Assembly: GCF_000265075.1 (NCBI RefSeq)
Contig: NZ_AJYA01000057.1
Span: forward strand, 1-51,383
Length of the DNA: 51,383 nt
Source: Nitritalea halalkaliphila LW7
GTDB taxonomy: Bacteria > Bacteroidota > Bacteroidia > Cytophagales > Cyclobacteriaceae
Direction: 5' to 3'
Shown here: in pieces, positions 36,778 to 46,393 of the stretch
How the letters are laid out: each line of letters begins with the position of its first letter
How positions within the stretch are numbered: the stretch's first letter is position 1
Program-made: the position numbers and the translations under genes
The notes under the pieces: model-generated
What the model saw: the letters and a program-made list of their open reading frames with translations, nothing else
Database searches by the model: none
Told to the model about the DNA's origin: nothing

Positions 36778-37370
36778 CTGCCTCCGCATCCGCTAGGGTT
36801 TTTATGCCGCCACTGGCCTTTATTCCCACATGCGCAGGCAGAGAAGCGCGCATGGTACGAATAGCCTCCACCGTAGCGCCGCCGCGCAAAACCCGTAGAC
36901 GTCTTCACAAAATCTACCCCTGCATCTGCACAAAGCACACAAGCAGCCTTCAGCTCCTCCTCACTCAAATAGGCCGTTTCCACGATTACCTTTAGCAGCT
37001 TTTCCTGCTCATGGCAGCACTTGGCCAGCTTCGCCAGCTCGATCTTCGGCCACGTCATTCCCGCCTTAAAGGCAGACAGCGACCAGACCACATCGATTTC
37101 ATCTGCCCCATGCTTGAGCGCCAGCTCCGTTTCCAGCATTTTCACCTCAGTCTGCTGATAGCCCAGCGGAAAGCCGACCACCGTAACCAGCTGAACGGGC
37201 GACGTGCCGATATCACGCTTGGCCTTTTTTACCCAAAACGGGGGAACACAAACCCCAAAAAGCCCATGCGCCTTTGCCTCATCCACGAGGCGCTCGATCG
37301 CTCCTGCATCCAGGTCCGGCTTTAATGCCGTATGCTCTATGGTTTGCGCCAGCGCTGCTATTTCCTGCAT
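36691..37370 (-). pseudogene. deoC: Deoxyribose-phosphate aldolase, frameshifted
   Basis: DeoC splits deoxyribose-5-P into glyceraldehyde-3-P and acetaldehyde. From ATG 37370 (SD-like GGAGAT upstream) the protein has IEHTALKPDL, FGVCVPPFWV, VTVVGFPLGYQQTEVKM, GADEIDVVW, the Schiff-base region LKVIVETAYL, and VDFVKTSTGFA. At about 36880-36890 the frame slips. The other frame continues GGATVEAIRTMRASLPAHVG, then IKASGGIKTLADAEA and GADRIGTSSGVAIV to a stop at 36691. Repaired length is about 226. It starts one base after the upstream gene's stop. Confidence 0.88.
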
Positions 37371-37371
37371 A

Positions 37372-38580
37372 TTAATCTCCATCGACATAGGATTGTAAAT
37401 AAGTAAAATGAGGGCCCAGCTGCCCGCCACGGGCGATGCAAGCACCCTCCAGCACCTCAGAATGCTGCAAAAGTAGCTCCGGAAGCACATACTGCGCAAA
37501 CTGCTCTCCGAAATCTTCTGACGCATCCCGCGGAAGCGCTGTAGGTAAATTATCTATCGCCATCACCGAAAGGGTCTCCGCGCCAGAAAACGCCGGTAAC
37601 TCCTGAAAAGCTGTGAGGTCTAAGTCATAAACCGGCTCCGCGATCGTACTTGGCCGTATCGTCGTAGGAATAGATCCGTCGATGTCGCAGGTGATATCCG
37701 CGATGACGCGTAGCTTAAACCCTGGCTGCCCCACATCCTCACGCTCGAAAAGGCGTGGCGCACGGTGATCCCAGTAGGCCGCAGCGATTAACATGTCCGC
37801 CACTTCGGTGTAGCGCTGAAAACTGCTCACATAGCGCTCGGGATGAGTGAAAAATTCTTCTCGCTGAAAGCCGCCATCTTGGGCCCGCTTCGCATAATGC
37901 TGGCAGTCCAAAACCGCGAAAACCGCCTGCGGAAAATGCTCCCGCAAAAGTGCCTCTGGCTGAACCTCAGGAATCCCCAGCGCCCGAATGATTTCCAGCG
38001 CTCCTAGTCCCACACGCCCTCTGCCTGTAATGAGCAGCTTGAGAGCAGGCAGCTCCACCTTTTTGAGTTCCTCCAGCATTTCCGCCAGATCGAAGCAGTC
38101 CTTGGCTTGCTTGATGCGGTAGCGTCCCGACTTCTCACCATAGGTCCAGAGCCCCATATAGGCCCCGACGATGCCTGCCCAGCGTCCGAAAGCAACGACC
38201 CGCTCACCAGAAGGTTTTTTTAAAACCTCATGATCGTATAGCGTAATGTCTTTGGCCAGAATGGCCCGAAGTAAATCCCGATTATACGGCTGCGCTTTTA
38301 TCGTATGGGAAAAGAAAAAATACTGCTTGCCCGCCATAAGTTGCGCGATCGGCACCTCTTTTACACCCAGAAGCACATCGCAGGCACTCAGGTCCGGCTG
38401 CGGAGGGAAGCCTGCCGCTGCATACGCTGCATCATCGAAACAGCGTACAGGACTCTCCTGAACGAAAAAGCGCAACTCCCCCGCATACTTTGCTTGCAGG
38501 CGCTTCAACTGGGTGGGTGAAAACACAACTCTTTTATCCGGCGGATTTTTTCCCTCGCGGATAAGACCTATCTTTAACAT
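37372..38580 (-). CDS. Alanine/saccharopine dehydrogenase-like NAD(P)-dependent enzyme
   Basis: A 402-residue protein of the alanine dehydrogenase / NAD(P) transhydrogenase-alpha / LYS1 group. The N-terminal LIREGKNPPDKRVVFSPTQL is the substrate-domain signature. LLGVKEVP and FFSHTIKAQPYN follow, then the Rossmann loop LLITGRGRVGLGALEIIRALG (about residue 190) and late ADITCDIDGSIPTTIRPST. The pattern resembles lysine-forming saccharopine dehydrogenase (LYS1) more than bacterial Ald. The natural substrate in Bacteroidota is unclear. It is followed after one base by deoC. Confidence 0.8.
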   Translation of the reverse strand: MLKIGLIREGKNPPDKRVVFSPTQLKRLQAKYAGELRFFVQESPVRCFDDAAYAAAGFPPQPDLSACDVLLGVKEVPIAQLMAGKQYFFFSHTIKAQPYNRDLLRAILAKDITLYDHEVLKKPSGERVVAFGRWAGIVGAYMGLWTYGEKSGRYRIKQAKDCFDLAEMLEELKKVELPALKLLITGRGRVGLGALEIIRALGIPEVQPEALLREHFPQAVFAVLDCQHYAKRAQDGGFQREEFFTHPERYVSSFQRYTEVADMLIAAAYWDHRAPRLFEREDVGQPGFKLRVIADITCDIDGSIPTTIRPSTIAEPVYDLDLTAFQELPAFSGAETLSVMAIDNLPTALPRDASEDFGEQFAQYVLPELLLQHSEVLEGACIARGGQLGPHFTYLQSYVDGD

Positions 38581-38622
38581 GGTGCTTTGGTTTACAAGTG
38601 ATCGCTTAAAGTTAAAAAATTT

Positions 38623-39228
38623 ATGTCCCCTTACCTACAGTTACTGCTACTTTGGGCCGCCTTTTACGCTTCCCACTCCCTGCTGGCTACCCCCGTGCTG
38701 AAAAATAAATTGGGCGCTTTCTTAGGCAGGGAAGGCCAAAATTACCGCCTCGCCTACAGCCTTTTTTCCGCCTTCTTTCTCTTCTACCTCTTGCTTTTCG
38801 GCGCCAGCATCCCCGCTATCTATCTTTTCCCCCCTCAGGAAACCAGCACCTACATCGGCTATATGCTGGCCACCTTCGGGACCATCTTAGTGGTAAAATC
38901 CTTTAAGCATCTGGGGGCTGCCGCCTTTTTGGGGATAAAAGAGGGGCCGAAAGTAGGCACCGCGCTCTCGCGCAAAGGTCTCCACGCGCACCTGCGCCAT
39001 CCCATGTATGCGGGAGCCCTCTTAATCCTAGCAGGCTTCTTCAGCTATTTACCTACTGCGGCAGTGGCTTGCCATGTGATCGCCACGATCCTGTACCTGC
39101 CCATCGGTATCTGGCTGGAAGAACGTAAATTAATCCTCGAGTTCGGAGAAGCCTACCGGCAGTACCGACGCGAGGTACCCGCCCTTCTGCCGAACCCCGT
39201 ACGCATTTTCCAAAACAGCAAGCGCTAA
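38623..39228 (+). CDS. ICMT/PEMT-like isoprenylcysteine methyltransferase family membrane protein
   Basis: A 201-residue membrane protein with about five hydrophobic segments. The C-terminal methyltransferase pattern is clear: GLHAHLRHPMYAGALLILAGFFSY followed by LEERKLILEFGEAYRQYRREVPALLP. The RHPMY and EERxLxxxFGxxYxxYxxxVP motifs bind S-adenosylmethionine in the ICMT/NnrU superfamily. The substrate is unknown. It diverges from the dehydrogenase gene by 42 bp and ends at a bidirectional terminator. Confidence 0.85.
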   Translation: MSPYLQLLLLWAAFYASHSLLATPVLKNKLGAFLGREGQNYRLAYSLFSAFFLFYLLLFGASIPAIYLFPPQETSTYIGYMLATFGTILVVKSFKHLGAAAFLGIKEGPKVGTALSRKGLHAHLRHPMYAGALLILAGFFSYLPTAAVACHVIATILYLPIGIWLEERKLILEFGEAYRQYRREVPALLPNPVRIFQNSKR

Positions 39229-39230
39229 CA

Positions 39231-39267
39231 AAAAAGCCTCCCAAGCAAGATGCTGAGGAGGCTTTTT
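39231..39267 (+). terminator. Bidirectional terminator between ICMT-like and FKBP genes
   Basis: An 11-bp perfect stem AAAAAGCCTCC/GGAGGCTTTTT with a 15-nt loop. A- and T-tracts flank both sides, so it can end the plus-strand gene and the minus-strand FKBP cluster. Confidence 0.9.
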
Positions 39268-39296
39268 AAATGTTAGTTATAACGATACAGAAGCGC

Positions 39297-39868
39297 TTAA
39301 TCAAAACCGAGGAATTCTACCTCATAAATTAAGTTGCTGTCAGGCGGAATTCGGAGAAGATCATCGCGGTCCTGAAATCCGAGGGCAGAAGGCACGAGAA
39401 TGATGGCTTTCGCTCCACTGCGTAAGCGCTGGAAGCCGATGTTCAAGCCTGTACGGCGACACCTTGGCCTGCCGTCGGAATAACAAACTGAAAAAACGTG
39501 TAGGTCACATTTTCATTCCAGATATCATTCGCGATCGCTACATCTTCTCTAGTCGTATCCACGATAGTGCCATCTAGTAGACTGAGGTTAAACTCCGTAT
39601 AGATCACATTTCCGGGACGAGCCTGCGAGCCGCTACCCTCCTCCTGAACGATAATAATTACGCCAGAGGGATCATGTATGCGGCGTATACTGTCCACTTC
39701 GAAGGTTTCGATGAAATCTGCTAGAATGGCCCGATCTCTCTTTAAGTTACCTTCAAAGTCGTAAACGGGTCCCCCAAAGAAATTTTGCTCTTCACATGAG
39801 CTCCATAGCAGCAGGAGTGCCACTAAAGTCCCCAGGTAACCCCATCTTTTTTTATGCATCATCTTCAT
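39297..39868 (-). pseudogene. FKBP-type peptidyl-prolyl isomerase lipoprotein, frameshifted
   Basis: The start gives an SPII signal (MMHKKRWGYLGTLVALLLLWSSC). An FKBP domain follows (PGNVIYTEFNLSLLDGTIVDTT). At about 39444-39452 the frame slips. The other frame continues GLNIGFQRLRSGAKAIILVP, then SALGFQDRDDLLRIPPDSNL and IYEVEFLGFD, the end of the FKBP fold. Repaired length is about 190. The start overlaps the stop of the previous FKBP gene by 17 bp. It is one of three FKBP lipoproteins in a row. Confidence 0.85.
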
Positions 39869-40505
39869 CTTCTAATTCTTCCTCATCCTCTTCTTCCTCC
39901 TCTTCATCGAAGTTCCCTGGCACGCGATGTCCATTCAGGGAAACCATCTCGATTTCGAAAACAAGCGGTGTGTTCGGTGGAATGGATCCCTGCCCGCTAC
40001 GTCCGTAGCCGAAGATAGACGGAATGAGCACAAAAGCCTTATCGCCTACACGCATCTGCTCCACGCCCCACTCAAAACCAGGAATTAATCGGTTTATACC
40101 CAACCTAAACTCTAAAGGAGAATAGGTTCGCTGCGGATTAAATAGCCCTTCCTCCCGAGCGATGGCCTCTATACTGGTATCGAAAGCCACCCCGTTAACA
40201 AAACGACCGACGTACTCCACTGCGATGGTGTCACCGAACTCAGGAAGCTCTGCTAAAACTGGGTTTTGACCCGGGCGCTGCATCTGAGTTCCCAAAGCGG
40301 TGAACAAGACGCGCAAGCCATTTCCCGAAGGCTGATCAACAGGCGGAAACTGACGGATAACGTCTATCTCATTATCGTCTACAAACTGCTGGAGCTGCTC
40401 GATATCCCTATCGAGCTGCGCTTCGAAACTTTCTTGCTCGTTTATGCAGGAGAATCCAAGAACGCCTAGCAGGGTGAGCAACCCGAATACAGTAAACTTT
40501 TTCAT
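39852..40505 (-). CDS. FKBP-type peptidyl-prolyl isomerase lipoprotein with acidic tail
   Basis: A 217-residue SPII lipoprotein (FGLLTLLGVLGFSC). The FKBP domain covers about residues 85-190: GDTIAVEYVGRFVNGVAFDTS, INRLIPGFEWGVEQMRVGDKAFVLIP, FGYGRSGQGSIPPNTPLVFEIEM. The last 20 or so residues are almost only Glu and Asp (EEEEEEDEEELEDEDD). Such acidic tails may bind metal or basic clients. It assists folding of outer-membrane or periplasmic proteins. Confidence 0.92.
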   Translation of the reverse strand: MKKFTVFGLLTLLGVLGFSCINEQESFEAQLDRDIEQLQQFVDDNEIDVIRQFPPVDQPSGNGLRVLFTALGTQMQRPGQNPVLAELPEFGDTIAVEYVGRFVNGVAFDTSIEAIAREEGLFNPQRTYSPLEFRLGINRLIPGFEWGVEQMRVGDKAFVLIPSIFGYGRSGQGSIPPNTPLVFEIEMVSLNGHRVPGNFDEEEEEEDEEELEDEDDA

Positions 40506-40513
40506 TTATTTTA

Positions 40514-41464
40514 TTAATCCATCACGTCTACGATCTCCACGTCAAAGACAAGAACGGAGTTAGGGCCGATTACAGGACCTGACTGACGGGGTCCATAACC
40601 TAGCGGAGAAGGAATATATAAGGTCGCTTTATCCCCTTTTTTCAACAAAGCAAGTCCTTCATCCCAGCCACGAATCACACGACCAGCACCCACACGAACC
40701 TCGAAAGGCGTATAGTTACCGGCTTGATCACGCTGCTCATTAAAGATACCATTTTCCTGAGCCACGCTCTTCATGCTCGTGTCGAAGATAGTGCCATCCA
40801 ACAAGAAACCTGCATAATGCACGGCCGCTGTCTTTCCTGGCTCTATAGCAGGTCCATTTCCATTCTCCTTTATAACGTAATAAAGACCAGACTCTGTCCT
40901 AGTAGCTTCAATATTATTTTCAGCTAAATAATCCTGAATAAGCTGGGTGTCTGTTTCCAGCTGCTTAAGCGCTTTTTCCTCCTCACGCTTAGCTTGCTGC
41001 TCCTGAAGCTGCGCGAAGTACGCCTCCACTTCCTCCTGGCCCATCACCGCGAAAGCACCTATTCTAATTTTAACCTTATCATCTTCCTGTAGAAAGAACG
41101 GAACAGAACCAGCGCCAAACACCTTCACCGCTTTATCCTCAATGTAAATGCTATCGCCCTTCTTTAAATTCAAAAAGATCTCATCCATACCTGTCTGCGC
41201 AGGAATAGAATCATTATACTGAAGCACCCCTGGAGAACCCTGCTCATCCGTGGAAATAAAGACAGAGTCTTTTTCATTCGTCACCTGTAAATGATACAGA
41301 ACGAACTCTCCATTCTTCGGGCTTTCTTTCCCTTGTTTAATCAGTGTATACTTAATACCATCCGTAGTTTCACGCGTTTCCGTAGAATCACAAGATGTAA
41401 AAATAGTGGCCGCGCCTACGCAGGCAAGACCAAAAACGATCGCTTTAGCTGTTTTCATCGACAA
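40514..41464 (-). CDS. FKBP-type peptidyl-prolyl isomerase lipoprotein with two FKBP-like regions
   Basis: A 316-residue SPII lipoprotein (AIVFGLACVGAATIFTSC). The first half is a degenerate FKBP-like region (GEFVLYHLQVTNEKDSVFIS with LNLKKGDSIYIE). A charged coiled-coil linker (QLQEQQAKREEEKALKQLE, about 153-175) follows. The second half is a full FKBP domain ending in GYGPRQSGPVIGPNSVLVFDVEIV. It resembles trigger- or FkpA-like dimeric chaperone layout, with a dimerising helix before the catalytic domain. The reading frame of nrnA extends into its start codon region. Confidence 0.92.
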   Translation of the reverse strand: MSMKTAKAIVFGLACVGAATIFTSCDSTETRETTDGIKYTLIKQGKESPKNGEFVLYHLQVTNEKDSVFISTDEQGSPGVLQYNDSIPAQTGMDEIFLNLKKGDSIYIEDKAVKVFGAGSVPFFLQEDDKVKIRIGAFAVMGQEEVEAYFAQLQEQQAKREEEKALKQLETDTQLIQDYLAENNIEATRTESGLYYVIKENGNGPAIEPGKTAAVHYAGFLLDGTIFDTSMKSVAQENGIFNEQRDQAGNYTPFEVRVGAGRVIRGWDEGLALLKKGDKATLYIPSPLGYGPRQSGPVIGPNSVLVFDVEIVDVMD

Positions 41465-42483
41465 GCTCAGATTGAGTAATTAAATTTGAATAGTTTTCTT
41501 TTATCAGTCCCTCAAATTTGGAGACCGTTTCCTTTAATGTCAAGTTAGATTTTCCGCCAGCAGCATTTTTTATGCCCACCCCCATCGAAATAGGCAGCAG
41601 CAAACTTGTTCACCGCTACCTGCTCCACCGAGCGAAAAGAGATCTTCACGGCATCCTCACGCTCTGTAAATAAGGCAGCTACCTTTATCCCATCTAAAGA
41701 AAGGGCATAGTTCACCAGGCCTTCCGTATCCCCCGTCTTGGAAGCATACTTGCGTAAATCTTTTTTGCTAATCGCAAAGTAAGCCGTCTTGTATTCCTCT
41801 AAAATCACCAGTCGACGCGTAATCGCGAAGCCGATAAACTTCAAGCGATTGATACTGTTCGTGTCGTAAATGAGACGCGAAATCTTACTGTTATCAGCAC
41901 CTAAACCGATTAGCTCTGCGGTGATCAGGTGCACATTCTTCGTGGTATTCGGATGACGGAATCCCCCCGTATCGGTCATGATGCCGGCATACAAGCACTC
42001 CGCGATGTCTTTATCGATAAGGGAAGTATCTCCGATCTTACAGCACAGCTCATACACTAGCTCACAGGTAGCCGCTGCATCTGTACTCCAGTAAGCGAAG
42101 TCCGCGAAATCTTCCGGGTCTTGGTGGTGGTCAATCATGACCTTATAAGCAGAACTCTCACGCACATAAGGCGCCATCGCCTGCAAGCGACTTAGGCAAG
42201 AAAAATCCAAGCAACATATCATCTCCGCCTCCTGCAGCTTCTCGATTACACGCGCAGTCTCAGCTTCATTTTCGAAATTCAGCACCCCCTCATTTCCCTT
42301 CATCCAATGTAAAAACTCCGGATAATCCGAAGGACTAATCACCGTCACATCATGTCCCTTTTTCGCTAAAACATGCGCTAAACCTAATGAGGAGCCTAGA
42401 GCATCCGCATCTGGCTTATAATGCATGGTTACAACTATCTTCTTGGGCGTGGCGATTTGTTGTTTAAACGAATCTAATGGCAT
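41445..42483 (-). pseudogene. DHH family oligoribonuclease / pAp phosphatase (NrnA-like), frameshifted at the end
   Basis: NrnA-like enzymes degrade nano-RNAs and pAp. Motifs are MHYKPDADALGSSLGL (DAD), CLDFSCLSRL, MIDHHQDPEDFADFAYWS (DHH), MTDTGGFRHPNTT, and the DHHA1 end. A run of six A on the minus strand (41566-41571) shifts the frame just in the GGGHKNAAGG motif. The other frame continues NAAGGKSNLTLKETVSKFEG and so on to a stop at 41445, overlapping the FKBP start. With five A the protein is about 346 residues, normal for the family. Confidence 0.88.
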
Positions 42484-42627
42484 TGTATCTTATTCCTCTC
42501 GTTATGAGCTTGGTAATTTGCAAAGGTCAGGATTTTATTCGAGAATTCCGAATTTCTCTAAGCCGTTCATCCACAAGCGGCTACAGACTATTTTCCTATC
42601 TTTCTTCGGAACTTCGCTGGATCTGCC

Positions 42628-42635
42628 TATTTTTG
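42628..42635 (+). promoter_or_regulatory. -7 element of the ndk promoter
   Basis: TATTTTTG matches the Bacteroidota consensus TAnnTTTG exactly, 40 bp before the ndk start. The -33 region is weak. Confidence 0.45.
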
Positions 42636-42675
42636 TAGCTTAAAGATTTTGACAAGAATTTCTAAAGAAAATTAA

Positions 42676-43098
42676 ATGGCAACTAACAGAACGTTTACCA
42701 TGATCAAGCCGGATGCTTTCGGCGCAGGAAACTCCGGAGCGATCCTTAAAATGATCGAAGAGGCTGGTTTTAAAATCATTGCACTAAAAGCTACACAACT
42801 CAGCGCTGAACTTGCTGGACAGTTTTATGCCGTACATAAGGAGCGTCCCTTCTATGCGGACCTGTGTGCGTACATGTCCTCAGGCCCGATCATCGCCGCG
42901 ATTCTTGAGAAAGAGAACGCAGTAGCGGACTTCCGCACCCTAATCGGCGCCACGAATCCTGCGGATGCTGCTGAAGGCACTATCCGTAAATTATTCGCTA
43001 CCTCTATCGAAGCGAATGCCGTTCACGGCTCTGACTCTGACGAAAACGCACAAATCGAAGGAAGCTTCTTCTTCTCTTCTTTCGAGCGTATCGGATAA
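42676..43098 (+). CDS. ndk: Nucleoside diphosphate kinase
   Basis: A 140-residue enzyme balancing NTP and dNTP pools. [11 protein letters not shown] at the N-terminus, the [22 protein letters not shown] region, and the active-site [20 protein letters not shown] with the phospho-histidine (about 117) are all visible. Length and start are standard. It is monocistronic, diverging from nrnA and ending at a strong terminator. Confidence 0.97.
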   Translation: MATNRTFTMIKPDAFGAGNSGAILKMIEEAGFKIIALKATQLSAELAGQFYAVHKERPFYADLCAYMSSGPIIAAILEKENAVADFRTLIGATNPADAAEGTIRKLFATSIEANAVHGSDSDENAQIEGSFFFSSFERIG

Positions 43099-43144
43099 GA
43101 CATACCCCAGCCGCCTCAGGCATCTGCCCAGAGACGCTTTTAAG

Positions 43145-43186
43145 AAAAACACCCTGACAGCCGTTACGCCATCAGGGTGTTTTTTT
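43145..43186 (+). terminator. Terminator after ndk
   Basis: A 13-bp perfect stem AAAAACACCCTGA/TCAGGGTGTTTTT with a 14-nt loop, followed by two more T. It can also act for the convergent M1 peptidase gene. Confidence 0.92.
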
Positions 43187-43218
43187 ATGCTTGGGCCCGT
43201 GGGCCAAAAAATACGCAC

Positions 43219-45549
43219 TTAACGTCTGCTACGCGCACGCTTCATCGGATTATCGCCTGTGCTCACGCCACGCGCACCGCCACTGCTCTTAAAGAGCTCG
43301 AATCGGGAAGGCGTAAACTGCCGCGGCCAGTAGTTATTCGACTCATCGATGTCCGCCGTTTCCCGGTACGGATCCAGCACGATGCTCGCTACCTCTTTCT
43401 TCTTGGCAAAAACCTTCGTCACCTCTTGCTCATTTAGACGCCAAATCTCGGCAGGAATACGCTCTATCTCGGAGGTACCATCCGTGTAGTTAAACTGCAG
43501 AATTAACGGCATCACTAAACCACCGATATTCTTAAAGTGCAACTCATAAAAGTTCATGCCCGAGTTTAATAGCTCCTTTTCTTTCGCAGAAAGAGAGGCC
43601 ATGAAATTTTTATAAGCCGTCTCATCTTCTGGCGTCACCGTAAAACGATCGTAACTGTTGTAGAAATCACGCGTCGCTGGATCCGCCTCGACCACCGTCT
43701 GCGCGATATCTTCTTTGTTATACGTTCTAGACACAGAGCTTTCCTCTCGATCGAAAGCCTCACGCTGCGCGGCCTTCCGCTGCGCAGGAGTGCGATTATC
43801 CAGCTTATACCAGTTCGCATGCTCTATGGAAATATCTACCGCGTCCGTGCCGAAGAACCAGCCTCTCCAGAACCAATCCAGATCCACCCCTGAGGCATCT
43901 TCCATCGTGCGGAAGAAATCTTCCGGCGTGGGGTGCTTGAACATCCAGCGCTGAGCGTAGGTCTTAAAAGCAAAATCAAATAGCTCACGCCCCATGATCG
44001 TTTCACGTAAAATATTTAAAGCAGTGGCAGGCTTCGCATAGGCATTCGGCCCGAACTGAATTATATTTTCAGAATTCGTCATAATCGGCTCCAGCAGGTG
44101 CTTTTCACTCCGCATGTAAGGCGCGATTTTATGCGCTGGCCCACGACGTGAAGGGTAATCTCTGTCCCACTCCTGCTCCGCTAAAAACTGCATAAAGGTA
44201 TTCAAACCCTCATCCATCCACGACCACTGCCGCTCATCAGAGTTTACAATCATCGGGAAATAATTATGGCCTACCTCGTGAATGATCACGGATATCATGC
44301 CATACTTCACTGCATCAGAGTATGTGCCATCTGCATCCGGTCTTCCATAATTAAAACAGATCATCGGATACTCCATCCCATTACTGGCTTCCACCGAAAT
44401 GGCCACCGGATACGGATAATCGAAGGTCTTTTCAGAATAGGATTTAATCGTATGCGCCACCACACGGGTAGAATACTGCTCCCAAAGCGGATTGCCTTCT
44501 TTTCCATAATAGGACATGGCCAGCACATCATTTCCGCCCTGCTTCACAGCCATCGCATCCCAGATAAACTTGCGAGAGGAGGTCCAAGCGAAGTCACGCA
44601 CGTTTTCCGCATGAAAAATCCACGTTTTCTTCTCGCGCGAACGTTGCTTCTCTAAGCGCTCCGCCTCCGCCTGCGTACGGATAATCACCGGCTTGTCGTA
44701 GGTCTGCTGCGCCTGACGGTAACGGGCCAGCTCCTGCGCACTCAATACCTCCTCCGGGTTTTGAAGCACGCCCGTAGCACCCACCATGTGATCCGCCGGC
44801 ACAGTGATTTTTACCTTATAATCGCCGAAAACCTGCGCGAACTCCCCGCGACCAACGAACTGCTTATTCTGCCAGCCTTCGAAGTCAGAATACACGGCCA
44901 TTTTAGGGAACCACTCCGCTAAGGTGTACAGGTAGTTTCCATCCGCCTCGAAAAACTCATAGCCAGGACGACCACCGATAAAACTCATGCGATCATGGAT
45001 ATTAAAGGCCCAGTCCACAGTAAACTGCACCTGCGCGCCAGGCTGTAAAGCCTGCGGCAAATCCAGACGCATCATCGTCTTATTTATCGTGACCGGAATG
45101 TCATTGCCCTGCATATCCTTCACCGAATTAATCTTCAGGCCGATATCCAGATCATGCCAGAGAATCCCTTCCAGCTGGCGCAAATTCATGCGCGGATTAA
45201 TCCGAGACTCCTGAATTTTCGGTGTATTCGAATCCGCCGCACGCTCGTTCTGGTCCAGCTGAATCCATAAATACGAAAGTGGATCAGGTGAATTATTGTA
45301 ATAAGTGATCGTCTGAAAGCCCTTTATGGCCTGCTTCTCATCATCCAGCTCCACCTCGATGTCATGGTCCGCCTGCTGCTGCCAGTACAAATGCCCCGGA
45401 GCCCCCGACGCTGTACGGTACACATTTGGTGAGCGCAGCATGGGACCTAACTGCTCGAAACGCTCCGCATGCCGCTGTTCGCTCCACTGTGCCTCCGCCA
45501 GAGACGAAGCCAGCAAGCCCGCGGCTAAGAAGTAAAGAATTTTTCTCAT
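43219..45549 (-). CDS. M1 family aminopeptidase-like metallopeptidase
   Basis: A 776-residue exported protein (signal MRKILYFLAAGLLASSLAEAQ). The M1 features are an N-terminal beta domain, the substrate motif GMEYP at about 391-395 (for GAMEN), the zinc motif HEVGHNYFP at about 424-432, and the downstream glutamate in WMDEGLNTF. A C-terminal Arg/Ser-rich basic end (NPMKRARSRR) is present. It would trim peptides in the periplasm or outside the cell. It is convergent with ndk. Confidence 0.93.
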   Translation of the reverse strand: MRKILYFLAAGLLASSLAEAQWSEQRHAERFEQLGPMLRSPNVYRTASGAPGHLYWQQQADHDIEVELDDEKQAIKGFQTITYYNNSPDPLSYLWIQLDQNERAADSNTPKIQESRINPRMNLRQLEGILWHDLDIGLKINSVKDMQGNDIPVTINKTMMRLDLPQALQPGAQVQFTVDWAFNIHDRMSFIGGRPGYEFFEADGNYLYTLAEWFPKMAVYSDFEGWQNKQFVGRGEFAQVFGDYKVKITVPADHMVGATGVLQNPEEVLSAQELARYRQAQQTYDKPVIIRTQAEAERLEKQRSREKKTWIFHAENVRDFAWTSSRKFIWDAMAVKQGGNDVLAMSYYGKEGNPLWEQYSTRVVAHTIKSYSEKTFDYPYPVAISVEASNGMEYPMICFNYGRPDADGTYSDAVKYGMISVIIHEVGHNYFPMIVNSDERQWSWMDEGLNTFMQFLAEQEWDRDYPSRRGPAHKIAPYMRSEKHLLEPIMTNSENIIQFGPNAYAKPATALNILRETIMGRELFDFAFKTYAQRWMFKHPTPEDFFRTMEDASGVDLDWFWRGWFFGTDAVDISIEHANWYKLDNRTPAQRKAAQREAFDREESSVSRTYNKEDIAQTVVEADPATRDFYNSYDRFTVTPEDETAYKNFMASLSAKEKELLNSGMNFYELHFKNIGGLVMPLILQFNYTDGTSEIERIPAEIWRLNEQEVTKVFAKKKEVASIVLDPYRETADIDESNNYWPRQFTPSRFELFKSSGGARGVSTGDNPMKRARSRR

Positions 45550-45726
45550 ATAGCTTGATTTTGTGCCTAAGGCACATCATTTACCAAAATAATAAACGCC
45601 AAGATACGCAGCCAGAGGCAGAACCCAAAGAAAATTCTTCTGCTAGCGCCCTTTTCTACGGTAAATGGCAGAAAAAAAAAGGGCCACACCTATGGATTAT
45701 GTCCTACACCCACGAAAAATTCGCGC

Positions 45727-46308
45727 TTACCAGTAGCGGGCATCCAAGAGCATCATAATGGCCATCCCTAAAACCACCGCCGAGGTCACCAGCGTCCAGT
45801 CTCTTCTCGGCATGCTGAAAATCCCAACAAAAATGCTCGTAAACACTAAGAAAAAAGCCACGATCACAAGCTGACCCACCTCTAAACCCACATTAAATGC
45901 AAAAAGAGGCTGCAGAATGGAAGCTTCCTGACCCAAAAGGGAGCGGAGATAATTCGAGAAACCCAGCCCATGAATGAGACCGAAAATCCCCGCATACAGG
46001 TAATTCAGCTGCAAGCCCGACCCTACCTTCGGACGTGGTTTAAACACGTTCGTCAGCGCAGTAATCGCGATTGTCACCGGAATTAGAAACTCGATCAGCT
46101 CCTCATTTACCCGTATTAGGTTTAGGGTGGCTAGCGCCAAAGTCAGGGAGTGCCCCAGCGTAAAAGCCGTCACCAAAATGATGATGCGCTTCCAGTCACG
46201 CGGCATATAGAGCGCACAAAGCACCACCACAAACAAAATATGGTCGAAGCCCTCGAGATCTAAAATATGCTGAATGCCAAGTTGGAAATACAACTGAAAC
46301 TGATTCAT
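45727..46308 (-). CDS. HupE/UreJ family membrane protein
   Basis: A 193-residue membrane protein with about six helices. The family motif GFDHILFVVVL (His at about 23), HSLTLALA and FGLIHGLGFSNYL are all visible. These His residues probably bind nickel or cobalt in metal permeases. In Bacteroidota the HupE gene commonly sits with a DUF6702 gene, as here on the opposite strand 86 bp away. Nickel use by the organism is not shown within the window. Confidence 0.9.
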   Translation of the reverse strand: MNQFQLYFQLGIQHILDLEGFDHILFVVVLCALYMPRDWKRIIILVTAFTLGHSLTLALATLNLIRVNEELIEFLIPVTIAITALTNVFKPRPKVGSGLQLNYLYAGIFGLIHGLGFSNYLRSLLGQEASILQPLFAFNVGLEVGQLVIVAFFLVFTSIFVGIFSMPRRDWTLVTSAVVLGMAIMMLLDARYW

Positions 46309-46393
46309 ATCTGGAAATTGAAAAACTTATCCTTAATTTCGAAGCGTAATATTAAGGCATATTTTGCACATTTAGTAAAAAATTCAAAATAGA

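Noticed and set aside
39846..39910. GAA/GAT-rich coding repeat of the acidic FKBP tail as a phase-variation tract
   Set aside because: The units are triplets and imperfect, so length changes would stay in frame and only alter the acidic tail.
41566..41571. Programmed frameshift or transcriptional slippage at the A6 run of the NrnA-like gene
   Set aside because: Slippage is possible on A6, but many other genes in this window break at sites with no slippery sequence, so a common cause (sequencing or assembly indels) is more likely.
42484..42675. Possible small RNA or tRNA in the 190-bp gap before ndk
   Set aside because: No cloverleaf, no conserved TTC-like arm and no terminator; only a -7 element for ndk is evident.
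45550..45726. Gene in the gap between the M1 peptidase and HupE genes
   Set aside because: No open frame with coding character. A run of nine A at about 45672 and an AT-rich stretch are all that stand out.
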